A DNA stretch of 64,000 nt from positions 90,610,181-90,674,180 of the forward strand of contig NC_086172.1 of the NCBI RefSeq assembly GCF_023053635.1, given 5' to 3'. The notes below the pieces were generated by a model. It searched no databases, was not told the origin of the DNA, and saw only the letters and a list, made by a program, of their open reading frames with translations. This DNA comes from Elgaria multicarinata webbii. Taxonomy: Eukaryota > Chordata > Lepidosauria > Squamata > Anguidae. The position numbers were made by a program, and so were the translations under genes. Below are positions 1 through 12,100 of this stretch, piece after piece; position 1 is the first letter of the stretch; each line of letters starts with the position of its first letter.

Positions 1-95
1 CTCTTAATTTCACATCTTTGTGGCGGGAGTTCTTCAGAGAGAGTGGTTTGTGGATTGTCGGAGTTGTCTGTCTCTTGAGGAAAGTGTAGGGATGC

Positions 96-173
96 CTGGT
101 GAACGGAATGTGTTAAATCTTTCTCATTTTTTAAACATTCCCGTGGCATTACATGCAACCTACCTTGGGTAAA

Positions 174-218
<45 letters not shown>

Positions 219-387
219 AAAGGATGTGCATATGCGCATAATTTAATTTATTTTTTAAAAAAAATAAATTAAGGATGCACATCCTTTAATTTTTTTTTTT
301 TAAGTTTTTACCCGAGGTAGGTTGCATGTAATGCCACGGGAATAATGTTTTAAAAATGAGAAAGATTTAACACATTCCGTTCACCAG
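96..387. repeat. Long inverted repeat (MITE-like) with internal TA microsatellite
   Basis: Arms at about 96-177 and 303-387 are near-perfect reverse complements (outer ends CTGGTGAACGG and CCGTTCACCAG). The centre holds a pure (TA)n run (about 179-215) and a second inner hairpin ending in GGATGCACATCC. No coding potential and no clear target duplication was found. It lies in CD81 intron 2 and is probably a non-autonomous DNA transposon; the family is not recognised. Confidence 0.75.
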
Positions 388-734
388 TTCTAACAACGGT
401 TACTGAAGGCGCGTAGAGGAAGTTACATCAGACAGGAAGCCTGGTGAGGGATCATGTGACATTAGTTTCACAATGCGACACAGAAGACATCTTAACAACG
501 GAGCACATTCAAAGAAGTCTAATGACGCAGAAGTGTTACAACGAAAGGTAAAATGGTACAAAACCTTTCTGTATAATGTTATAAGGAACACATCACATGA
601 TCACTGACGTCATTCAGAGCTATCTATAACGTTACAGCTACAGTAATGTAGATTCAGCCTGTATCTATGCACAGAACAGCATAGCATAGCTGGGCTGGAA
701 ATGGCATGAAGATTGCTTAGTCTAAGGGTAGACA

Positions 735-1062
735 ATCTGGTACCCTCCAGTTGCTTTGGACAACAATTCCCATAATCCCTGAGCATTGGTCATGCTGCCT
801 GGGGCTTATGAGAGTTGTAGTTCAAAACATCTGGAGAATACCAGGTTACTAGCCCTGCCTTAGTCCAATCTCTGGGCAGGATCTTCTTTTCTTCAACCTG
901 TGCAAATTTAGCCAACATCATATATTTTTAGAACAGGGGTGAGGAAGCAATGGCTCTCCAGATGCTGCTGGACTACAGCTCCTATCATCCCTGCTCATTG
1001 GCCGTGCTGGCTGGGGCTCATGGGAGCTGGCATCCAATCCGTGGAGGACCCCTGTCTTAGAA
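735..1062. repeat. Two degenerate copies of the 'CAACTCCCAT' palindromic repeat
   Basis: Two successive blocks (about 735-860 and 930-1062) carry the signature of a dispersed repeat seen at least a dozen times in this window: a CTCCAGATG stretch, then ACTACAGCTCC, then CCAATGG-like and GCTGGCTGGGGC stretches. Each is half or most of a palindrome whose full form is seen at 53417-53551. Non-coding. Confidence 0.6.
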
Positions 1063-1455
1063 TATTTGTCATAAGGAGGAGCAAGGAAGATACACTATAA
1101 CAAAGGAGACTGCAATACAAGGAATAAGCTTAATCATGCAACATGTACTGGAAGAAAAACATCCCAAAACTGTCAGAGAAGTTTAAGTGAAACTTTTGCA
1201 TTTTGACCGTGCAACTTGTGCATTTTGTAACCCTGTCATCAGAGGCAAACTCTTGATGTTTAGCTCTGATCATGCAAAGAAGTCGCAGCTGTCCATCAAA
1301 AACATCATCTTAATATTTTGGGTCTGTATTACCATAGCCATTGCTGTACAAGTTTATTTAGGCTCTCAACAAACGTGTTTAGAAAGAGAAACGTTGGATA
1401 AATCCTTCCCAATGGAAGCAGCAACTCTGGCCTGGTTTGAGATGGTCAATGTCCC

Positions 1456-1584
1456 TTCTACACCTAAGGATTGTCCCAGGAAAACAGAGGGATCGTCCCT
1501 GCCTGCTCCCGGGATCTCCTGTGTGTCATTTGCATGCACAGGGATGATCCTGGGATGATCCTGAGAAAAAATGCAGGTGTAGAA
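1456..1584. repeat. Short hAT-like MITE
   Basis: The terminal inverted repeat TTCTACACCT...AGGTGTAGAA bounds a 130-bp core containing GGGATCGTCCCTGCCTGC. That core is shared with the element at 5510-5631, so both belong to one family or to related families. An apparent ORF running through it is not a gene. Confidence 0.55.
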
Positions 1585-1639
1585 ACAGCCTATGTGTCTC
1601 TTGTTTAGTACTATAAGTCAAGAATTCCATTGATATATT

Positions 1640-1895
1640 TGTCTAAGGTGGGGTTCCCTCTCCCCTCTGCAATTTATAACTGGCATGGAATTCACTACCA
1701 CTAACTTAGATGCCTTTAAAAAGGTGTTTGACAAATTTATGAAGAATAGATGTATTAGCAATTACAACTAAAAAGAACTTCTGTATACAGAAAAAAGATA
1801 CATCTGAATATGATGATTTGACTGGCTACTTTTGGGAACAGGGTGCTAGATCTATGTAGACCTTTGGCCTGATCCAGCAGGTTTCTTGTTTATAT
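1640..1895 (+). repeat. CR1 LINE 3' end, degenerate
   Basis: Contains GGAATTCACTACCACTAA and ends with TTTGGCCTGATCCAGCAGG, the typical end of reptile CR1 copies (compare 7300-7793). It is 5'-truncated and carries many substitutions, so it is old. Confidence 0.6.
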
Positions 1896-2033
1896 TCTAA
1901 ATGTAAACGTATGCTTTCCCCACCATTGGCCATTATCTATCCAGTACTATAATCTACCTTTCACAAGAACCTTCGCCTCTTAAATGCATTGCAAGATATT
2001 TCTGATCCACCTGCCTTTTGTTCTCCCTTGCAG

Positions 2034-2131
2034 GAATCTACATCCTGATTGCTGTTGGAGCGGTGATGATGTTTGTGGGTTTCCTGGGATGCTATGGTGC
2101 TATCCAGGAGTCACAGTGCCTTCTGGGAACA
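2034..2131 (+). CDS. CD81: CD81 exon 3 (TM2)
   Basis: The 98-bp exon starts after TTGCAG and ends at ACA|GTAAGA. Its first two bases complete a split Gly codon. It encodes [20 protein letters not shown] and then [13 protein letters not shown], i.e. TM2 and the short inner loop with the tetraspanin CYGA-type motif. It is identical to human CD81 over this stretch. Confidence 0.95.
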
Positions 2132-5100
2132 GTAAGAAACCTGTTTTCTTTTTCTTGTCAACATTTTCCAGGCATTTCTCCTTATGATCTTCATAGATTA
2201 AAAGGATATCTGGCAATAGAAAAGAGCTGATGTTCACATGGGGCACATGGCATTGAATGGGCAGGCATCTCTGCAATTTAAGAGTAGTTTTGGTTCTCCT
2301 TAGCTAGCAATTTGTGTTTAGGAGGAATGGGAAAAGAGAAGAAAACTGCAGAACACATCTGTAACTTATTTGGTCCCAGTGTATACTAAAGGCTTCTGTG
2401 ATTCCCATGTAAATACTATGGATGATAAACACAGTGCCACTGTGTTCCCTATTCAGGAGGGAGTAGCCAAGTGTATAAGTTTGGGGTTTTTTAATCTCTA
2501 GGACAGATCTTTAATTTTCCCCTATGAAAGTCTTGGCAGAATCTGGGGGTTGTCATTTTCTTGTGAACTCAATAATCCAGATTGTGTAACCCGTCTACAG
2601 AAGAAGGAAAGCTGACTGGCTTCATTCATTCAGATTTTTCCCCCCAAAGGGGAAACAAGGCTATTTAAAAATCTGTAAAACTGTGAAAATTGGATTACAG
2701 GAAAGGTGTTTGTCTGAATGCATGATGGCTTAAACTGGGTAGGGGGGCATGGCAGCACATGCTGGCCCTGCCCCTACTTCTGTGTGCACACCAGCCCCCT
2801 GGCCCTTGTGGGCTGAATATCACCTTTGATCAGAGACTGGAGGGAACATCACACTATGATTATAATACAATTTGGAGAATGCATCTGATAATTCCTGGTT
2901 CTCCCTTACACCATTGCCACTATGCACGGGTGTCAGTCCTGAATTTCTCCCTTATTCTTTCCCTGCCTACTGTAAATCCTCTGGGAGGGATGGTGTCACT
3001 TTTATATTGTGTACATACCCTTTCCGTTGGCGCTTAAGCAAGTGCTCAGTAGCAGTTCATTGCAACAGAACCTTGAGCCCTGGAGACAAAAGAACGAGGG
3101 CATTTTGGAAACTAATAGCATTTTGCTGTCAGTTTTGAAAAACACATTCATATGTTTCTTCAGCATGTTTAGAGAAGAATCAGTGGCTGAGATGTACATC
3201 TTGATGTATGGCCTTTCTTCAAGGCTCCTCAGCCACAGCAGAATGTTAGGAGGAGGTACTTTCCCCTGGGGTTGTGATCGAACTGCCCCCCTCCTACGGA
3301 ATTCCCTGCCTCTGTAGGTCAGGCAGATGCCAACTTTGTATTCCTTTTGGCGCCTCCTGAAAACGTCATTATTCCAGGAAGCCTTTCCTTAATGACCAGC
3401 CACGGTTCACTGTACATTTTGCTTCTTTTAAAATCTTTTTTAAAGTGTTCATTCTCATTTTATTTTATCTTGTACACTGCTCCGAAATTTTCCATGGGGA
3501 GCGGTATGTAAATGTTGTAAATAAGAATAAAAAATAAAACGTGTTGTTCTGCCCCTGCTTACCACAGTCTTCCTACATGTTGTGTGTGCTGAAAGCAGGC
3601 TTTAATGGAAGCCGGAGAAGCAGGATGTATCCTCTGTGTATTGAGCGTTATGAGGATGTGTAGTCGGCATTGGTTTGTGGTGATGCTATTTATCCTCCGT
3701 GCTGTAATACACACACTCGCACCCAAGCCCTTCTCTATTACCAGGCAGTTCTGCCACCTTCTCTTACGTGATCTTTGTATCATTTACAGTTTTTCACATG
3801 CCTCGTAATCTTGTTTGCTTGTGAAGTGGCTGCTGGAATCTGGGGGTTCGTTCATAAGGATCAGGTAAGGGTTTGTTATGAAGATTGATTATGTATATGT
3901 AGGTAGAACTTTAACTTTACAACACAGCTGAGAGTCCCACGCATAATGGCTAACATGTTTATTGTGGTGTAAGTTTCATAGGTCAAAGACCATTAAGTTT
4001 AAAGAGTGACTGTATTTTCCCCTCTCAAAACCCTATGGGTAAGTAGGTTGGGCTGAATGCCAAACCAAACATTTATGAAGATGAGGAGCAGCAGCTACTG
4101 CTTTGTATTCATTTATTTGCTTCTCCTTATGTCTAATATAAACAATTCGAAATCACTGCACACTAAACATCTCCCTGCCTTCTGCCAGCCAGTGATGTGA
4201 GGCAGCTGTTGAATAGCAGGCCAACGTGCTACGGGGAAGAGGCGGGCTCTCCCACTCTCCCAAAAGCTTCGAACAAACTAAGCCATGCTGTTCAGATTAG
4301 AGCATTTTACAGCAAAAACTGGATCCCGAGACAGCAACTGTCTTTAGTGAAACATGGATACTTGGTTGGAGATAATGGCTTTTCCTTTCCTGGGGAGATG
4401 GGGCATGTCCTGGGGGAGAAGCTGGTAGGTCACATAAGAACGCATCCCCCACCCCATCCCTTCTTAGGGAAGATATGGCCCATGGGCTCCAGGTTCCCAA
4501 TCCCTGGGCTACATGGTTTTCCCAAAGTCTTGAAGCTAGTATAGTAGTACTTCTGCCTGTAGGTACACACACTCATATTTCCATCCCATTCTGGTCTCTC
4601 GGCAAACAGGTTTTGCATGCTGTTATAGTATATCAAAAACATGTTTGACCCAAGACCTTTGTGGGATAGAAAGCAAGCGCGTGTGCCTTTAATTTTTGTG
4701 AACCGCCTAGGGAGCTTCGGCTATTGGGCAGTATAAAACTGCAATAAATAATATATTTTTTTAGCAATGTCAGCCCTGTCATATTTTCTTTTATTATCTG
4801 TACATAGTCATAAAACAAATTACCTATGCAACTGCAGACTAGAGCTCACAGAAACTTGGAGATAGTTTTTTTAAAAATAATAATAATAATAATCCTTATG
4901 GATAACCATAATGTTGTGGTTAAGTGAGTATTAACATCAGATTCAGAGGTATGGAGAAGTATACGTTTGTAGGTTGGTCTAATGTCTAGACTTGAAAAGA
5001 ATGATGAAAATAATAGGGGAAGAAGAGCCAGAAAAGTCTGTAAATAAAAGACTGATTTGGTTGCCTCATAAAGTAGATTAACAAATGGCTTTAACTGCAC

Positions 5101-8100
5101 TAAACAAATGTGTTTGCTGGGAGAAAGAAGTAGGCAATGGAATGGGTTATTAAATCAAGAGAAGGTAAGCATTATAGCAATGAATGACTAGAAATAAAGA
5201 ACATGGAGTTTCTTTTAATTTGTGAGAGCAATTATCTGATGGGAGAGACTACCAGTGAGATGGAGAATTCTCTGTTCCTTGCAATCTTTGCATCAAAGAC
5301 TGTGTGATGTTTCCCTGAGACGTGTATAGACTCGCACACCCATTACAATCCTGGACTTCTGAGTAGACAGCCTTTTACAATATCACTTTATGTTGTTTTT
5401 CTATCGCTTTTTCCATAAGTTTGGGTCACTGATACTATCCATCCAAACATGCCCAGAGATATATACACACGCAAAATAAGTGGTGACAATATTCATCCAG
5501 TGAATCACAGGCCTTAGCTAGACCGAAGGTTTATCCCGAGATCGTCCTGGGGTCGTCCCTGCCTGCTCCCGGGATCCCCTGTGTGTCATTTACATGAACA
5601 CGGATGATCCCGGGACGATCTAGCTAAGGCCACAGGCACGTTGCTTTATCACCCTTTTGACTCTTTGAAGCTGTGGTAAAATTTTAATTCTGAGGTTTTC
5701 TAGTAGTGTTGTTCGCTTCTTGGAAGGCAAAGGAAAGGTTCCATTTTTCCTTTTACGTCATCTTTAATTTCCTGCTTCTGTCTGTTTACTCATACCCTTT
5801 TTCTCTCACCCAGTCCAAGTTAACTATGCCACTATAGCTGGATGACCATATGCAAAGGAGTACAGGGCTCCTCTATCTTTAAAAGTTGTATGAAAAGAGA
5901 ATTTCAGCGGGTGTCATTTGTATGCATGCAGCACCTGGTGAAATTCCCTCTTCATCACAACAGTTAAAGCTGCAGGAGCCCTGCCCTCTTTTGTATCTGG
6001 TCAAGACATCAGGGCTATTGCTGTGATAAAGAGAGAGTTTCACCAGGTGGTGCATGCACACAAAAGACACCTGCTGAAATTCCTTTTTCTATACAACTGT
6101 TAAAGATACGGGAGCCCTGTCCTCCTTTCCATATGGTCACCCTGCCTATAGGGAGGCCAACATGGTGATGTTGTTTCAGTAGGGTTATACTAATTTTCCC
6201 TCCAATTTTCATTCATCCCACAATGCCGGGGTGGGGGTGAGGCGTTTCTGACAGTTTTGATTTACACAGAAAAGAGCTGAGCACCGACACCACACAGCCC
6301 TGATTCAGGATAAGAATCTGAATGTCACACACCCATTCCTCTGTATCAAATAGCCACTCACTTTCATTAGCACTGGTGTCATCTGAGCCCTTGTGTATGC
6401 TGTCCACAGTGGGAGGAAATTCTATTACCGGTGTTTTATCCACTAGTCAGTTCCAGATGGCACTGAAGAAATGGAATAGAGGCATTTTGTAGTTCTTAAT
6501 GATCTTCCCCCAGGACAAATTATCCCCTTAATAAAAAAGCTTCCCATTCTCACTTTTAAAAATGAAACCTGACGTGCTGTTTCTCAACGTTTCACTTCCC
6601 AAGGGGTAGCATAAATTGGAATGGGAAGGGCAAAGTCCTCTGACCATGCTAGCAAACAGCTGGCCCAGACTTCCAGTTATCAAAACTAATTGTGTTTTTG
6701 GAGGTATTTTGGCCCAAGTAAGAAAACGGGATGCATTTCTCTAAAAGACTTCCAAGCCACAACCCATTTGCTCTGCTGCATGTCGATGGACTGTTATAAA
6801 ATTGCTTTGGTGCTGTGGTTTGTAACATTCATGGTGCTTTATTTAGTACTTGGCTTTCTTTTTTTTAATCCACAATGGGAAATTCAGAGGTGCTTCCAGA
6901 TGGAGGGCTCCTAAGCACTAACAAACCAAAGGCACGGTGTAGCTATTCTGTCGTTTTCTCTATAACAGATTTTTGCTAGTAAGAAAAAAAGACAGTAGCA
7001 GCAGCGGGAAAGCTATAAATGGAAGACTATAAGTCATTTGGACACACACGCACGTAAAATTCCATGAATGAGGCAGTGCGATTGCACAGGGAAAAACTTC
7101 ATCTGGAAGCACCCAATACCTTGATCACTCCTTTGAGCTTCTCTATGTAAGATCCAGGTCATCAAATCAAATGCAAAATGGGAGAAAAATCATGTTCCTA
7201 CCCTATGCTTCTCCCAATAAGTGCCTTTTTGTTTTTCTTTGTTGTTGTTGTTGAGTTTCCTTCTTCACTTTTCTTATGCTGACTGACTGATTCTAAACAG
7301 TCAGCATAAGAAAAAGGAGTCTAAGGAGAGACCTGATAGAGGTGTACAAAATTATGCAGGGTGTGGAGAATGTGGATAGGGAGACATTTTTCTCCCTCTC
7401 CCATAATACTAGAACTGAAAGGGGTCATTCCATGAAGCTGATTGGTGGGAGATTCAGGACAGATAAAAGGAAGTACTTCTTCACACAGTGCATAGCTAAA
7501 CTATGGAATTCACTACCACAAGGTGTAGTGATGGTCATCAAAGTGGATGGTTTTTAAATTCCTGGAGGAGAAGACTCTCAATGGCTACTGGTCATGATGG
7601 CTGTGTGCTCCTCCAGTATCAGAAGCAGTAAGCCTGTATACATCAGTTGCTGGGGAACATGGGTGGGAGGTTGCTGTTGCACCGTGTCCTGCTTGTAGGT
7701 CCCTGGTCAAATGCTGTTTAGCCACTGTGTGAACAGAGTGCTGGACTAGATGGACCCTTGGTTTGATCCAGCATGGCTCTTCTTATGTTCTTATCTTGAG
7801 GTCTGCATATCTTTCTTCTTCTTTGCTTTCTCCTTCTGTCTTATCACAGCTTCTGTAAGTGGTGTGTTTGGGGAGTTGCACTGGAAAAGCAGTGACCTTG
7901 GGAGGAATGTGCTTTTTAATACCCTGATTTTTTATCAAAATCTGGTGACGACATGAATAAAACAATTAAAATAAAGTAATGTAATGTTAGTATTAAACAA
8001 GTCAACATTTAAAACAGTTCTTAGCCACTTGTAGTCTATCCAAAAAGAAAAGTTTTCCCGACCTTCCTAAAAGGGTTAACTAAAACAATGTGGTATGCTT

Positions 8101-9154
8101 ACAATGGGAGAGAGTCCCACAATAGCAGGGCCCTTTGGCAATACTGACCAACCTTTCACCTTTTTATGGTGATAGTACCCACACACAAAAAATCTCATTG
8201 CCAGATCTCAAAATCAGGGAGTTACAAATGGAAAAAGACATTCCCCCATATATCCCAGATCCAGACCTTGGAGAGTTTTCAAGATTAAATGTGGCATCGT
8301 GAAATTAGCCTGAAGTTTACCTGCTAACCTGAGGAGAAACAAGTATTGGTATGATGTGCTCCATGTGACTAACCTTGGATACAGGTTGTGCTCCAGAAAA
8401 TGGCAGTGTTTGGAAGCTTCTAAATGATCTTCATGGGGATCACTACACTAAATGCATTAGAGTAGCTAACTCAAGGGGTTACCAGAATGTGCACAACAGG
8501 ACCAAGGTCCTTGTTTTCCAGGAAGAGGCGGCTTTAACCATGGTGTTTAAGCCAGAAAGCTGGGCCGGGGTCAGAAAATACCTTAAACCCTGGCTTTAAC
8601 CACGGTGACTAATGCTTTTTGCCCAGCTTTCTAGCTTAACCACCGTGGTTAAAGCCGTGGTTTAAGGTGTCTTCTGAATGGGGCCAGTAGCTTCTAAACC
8701 TAGCTGTTGTACCTGACCACAGTGACCACCTGGGAATCCAGAAATGGCCTGAAACTATTAATCTTTCCTTTACGTGATCCCATACATTCATACATCCATT
8801 GCCTCACTGGTTAACTGACCACCTTCTCAATGCATCTCTCTCTTGCCCATACCGCTGCTTCTCCGCTGCAGTGAAGAAGCAGTAGCTGTTCATTTGGAAG
8901 CACAAATTGTCCTGGCTCAGTTAAAGATTTGGGCACACATCGGTATCTGTGAAGAGGGAGGCCCTGTGCCTGTTCACGTCCTGTGCTGTTCCCGTCACTG
9001 CTAAACACTTCTTGCTGGAGTGTCCATGATATTCAACTATCAAACTCACCAGTTCCCTGCTCTCAACTTGGTCTCAATTCTGGATGATGGTGTCTGATCT
9101 ACAAGCTTTATTCAGTTTCCTGAGCTCTGTTGGACGGCTCTCTTCTTTTAAAAG

Positions 9155-9190
<36 letters not shown>

Positions 9191-12100
9191 GGAACCATCA
9201 TGATGCTGCTCCATTTTACTTTTACTTTTTATTGTTTCAGTTTATCTTAGCTTTGTTGTTCTAAGTTGATTTTTTTAGAGTTATGCAATATTATATGAGT
9301 ATTTTTCATTATGATTGTTAATATTTTTGTATGTAAACACTTAAAGATGTTGTTATATTAATACATATTACTATTACTACTAATAGTAACTCACTGATGA
9401 AAGAATTATTTGTATTCACATTAAGACTAGTGTGTAATGCAAGACTGCCTACCTGCCACCATGCAGTATATCTCCCTAAGAACTGAACACATTAGGAAGC
9501 ACATTTGAGGGTTGTTGTTCTTTTGCAACCATATCATTTTCCCTCTCTCTCCCCCCCCCCCCCCACTCCTTTGCAGGTTGCCAGAGATATCAAACAGTTC
9601 TATGATCAGGCATTGGACCAAGCAAAGTCAAGCGATGAAAGCAAATCGAGCAAGGCGCGAGCAGTTGTGAAAACTTTCCATGAAACGGTAAGCTCTATGG
9701 TGCACTCTTTAGGGAATCAACCTTAACCTTCCACAAACAGGGCTGTTGACAATTTTGTTATTCTTTTGTTTTCAACAAGTGCCAGAAGTACCCATAGAGC
9801 ATCATGGTGCTCTCCAGATGTTATGGACAACAACTCCCATCAGCCCCAGTCAGCATGGTCAAGGATTATGGGAGCCAAAACTTCTGGAGGACACAGGTTG
9901 TCTACCCTTGCCACAGAGCAGGGGTCTCCAGCCTTTAAGAAAACATTTTCAAGTGGAGATACCCAATTATCCCCTGCCAGTTTACTCTGTAGTCCCTCAT
10001 GTTCAGCTATATGTGTGCTAAGCTTCAAATGGCCCCACCCACAACAGCTATGTCATCCTATACAGCAGGATGTAAACACAAAAAAAGTACAATGCTCCTG
10101 ATGGTGTAGACAGTTGGTTGCAATTCCATCCATTGCTTACAATAAAAATAAATAAAAATAGATTGGGTAGTGCTAGGGGCCACCTGTCTAGAAACAGTCC
10201 AGGATGCAAAAAAAAAAAAAAAAAAGGCAGTGTAGATCCCAAAGAGAGGAAATTGCAATGCCCCCCAGCCCAGGTTTGTCATCTTCAAAATTCTTCCCCA
10301 AAGATTATGGGGAAGAGGAACAGGAATGGCAGGAAATGAGATCTGCATAACGAATATATTGTTACTTTCCATTGGACTGCACCAGTGATATAGGTGTGTG
10401 ATCATTTTATAAGCAAGGGGGAAAAGAAAGCCAACTTTATACCATATAATTACCCCTGCAAAACTTCAGACTTAAGGCACTCTTCCAGTATAAAGTTGCC
10501 ACCTTCCACCCAGTGCTCAGAACCTTTCAAGACTTCCAGTCCAGGGCTTTCCTCCCTTCTTGAAGGCTCTCTGTTAAAGCACCCTTGCCAACCCATCTCC
10601 TGAATTTTCCCTGGATGGTAGGTAACATGAGGAGAGAGAGATATTTGGGCATGAGAATGTACATGTAGGAGGTCTTAGGTGATTCACTGAAAAGATAAAA
10701 GTTGAAAACTTTGGAGATGAATGTCTGTAGTCAATTTCTGTGCCTTTTCTCTTCTTGCAGCTAAAATGCTGTGGCTCACGTACTGTGGAAATTGTATTCA
10801 ACATGGCACTTACCAACAATTTCTGCCCTAGCGAAGCAAACCTACTTTCACTAAATAACGTAAGGAAACATCCACATGGTGTCTTCAATGCATGGGTTTT
10901 TCCTCTCCAGCAGGACTTCACCTGATTAAGGTTGTGGGCGAGTGGAATCGTACACCATTTTTGAGCTGTAGTAGCTATGATGTATGAAGGGCCTCTGGCT
11001 CCATCCCTTGGATGAGGAAGTTGCTAATGCAAATTCAGAAGTGGTGTTAGGGTTCAGAAGTACCTTATTCTTAAGCGTCTTCAAAATGGTAGTTCCCAGC
11101 CAGCTATTTGGCAAGGCACAGTGCTCCATTTTGTATTTGAGATATCATTGCCCAGTGAATTGTTGAGTATGAAGGGTAACTCTTTTAAATTTCTAAGGTG
11201 TTTTTTTCCATGGACATATGTGGCAAAACACCTGTTTTGTCGTTGTACTGTGTTTTACTGTGGGACTAACTTAGTCCACCTTTCAAGGGTAAAAATCCTG
11301 TTGTTCAAGGGTAAAATACCCTAAAATCCTCCGCTTGGAAAAAGCCTCCATTTGAAACCAATGGACAGCTTTTTGAGTTGCAGCACAGGGGCACAAATTG
11401 GCAGAGAGTTTTTTGCAGCTGTGTGTGTATGTGTGAGGTGTGTGTGTGAGAGAGAGAGAGGGGGGGATAGCCCCACCATTGTCACTTTGGCCCCACCCAC
11501 TTTTGCAGGAAAACAGCCATCTCTAGCATGTGGCACCTGAAAGGCTCTCCATAAAGGGATGCGGGCCTCAAACTGAGAAACCTCTCCTTCTGTGGGATAG
11601 GCTCATAATGTCATCATTATTTCCCCAACAAACTAGAATTAGGTTATACTTAATGCTCATGAATGGCTTTTGCCCTGCCATCAGTCTTCCTCATCTCTAT
11701 ACCTATGATGGGGGGGGGGGAGTGTTCTCACCTGCAGGGGGTTTACCTGATACATGCTTATCTATTTTTTACCTCAGGACCTAAACTGTCACCATAAGAT
11801 TGATGAACTGTTCTCGGGAAAGCTGTACCTGATTGGCATTGCTGCCATTGTGGTGGCTGTGATCATGGTAAGTGTTGGTGGGTGGGACATCTTGTGGCAC
11901 AGTGTGATGTGGGATACTCCTGAAGGACTGGATGAGGTGCCATCTATACAATAGAGGTGTGGAGTATGCTGATGGACTTCTTGGGGCCTTGCTAGATGAG
12001 GCCTTAGCGCGCTTTGAGGCACGGTTTCCCTGCTGTGCGTTCAGATGACGCACAGGGGAATCCGGGCTCAAGGCGCACTGAAGCCTCCCTTAGCGCGCCA

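Larger units (their letters stand above)
3865..9576 (+). other. CD81 intron 4
   Basis: A 5.7-kb intron. It contains an L2 tail (about 4690-4765), a small MITE (5510-5631), a CR1 3' end (7300-7793), another palindromic repeat (about 8500-8700) and an AC/AT microsatellite (9151-9190). It ends in a run of 14 C that forms part of the polypyrimidine tract before exon 5. No other exon is apparent. Confidence 0.8.

Noticed and set aside
1187-1558. 123-codon ORF before CD81 exon 3 with a hydrophobic stretch
   Set aside because: It runs through a MITE (1456-1584), lacks splice sites and does not match CD81 TM1 or exon 2.
4197-4642. ORFs of 70-115 codons in CD81 intron 4
   Set aside because: Overlapping open frames on both strands, no splice sites or similarity.
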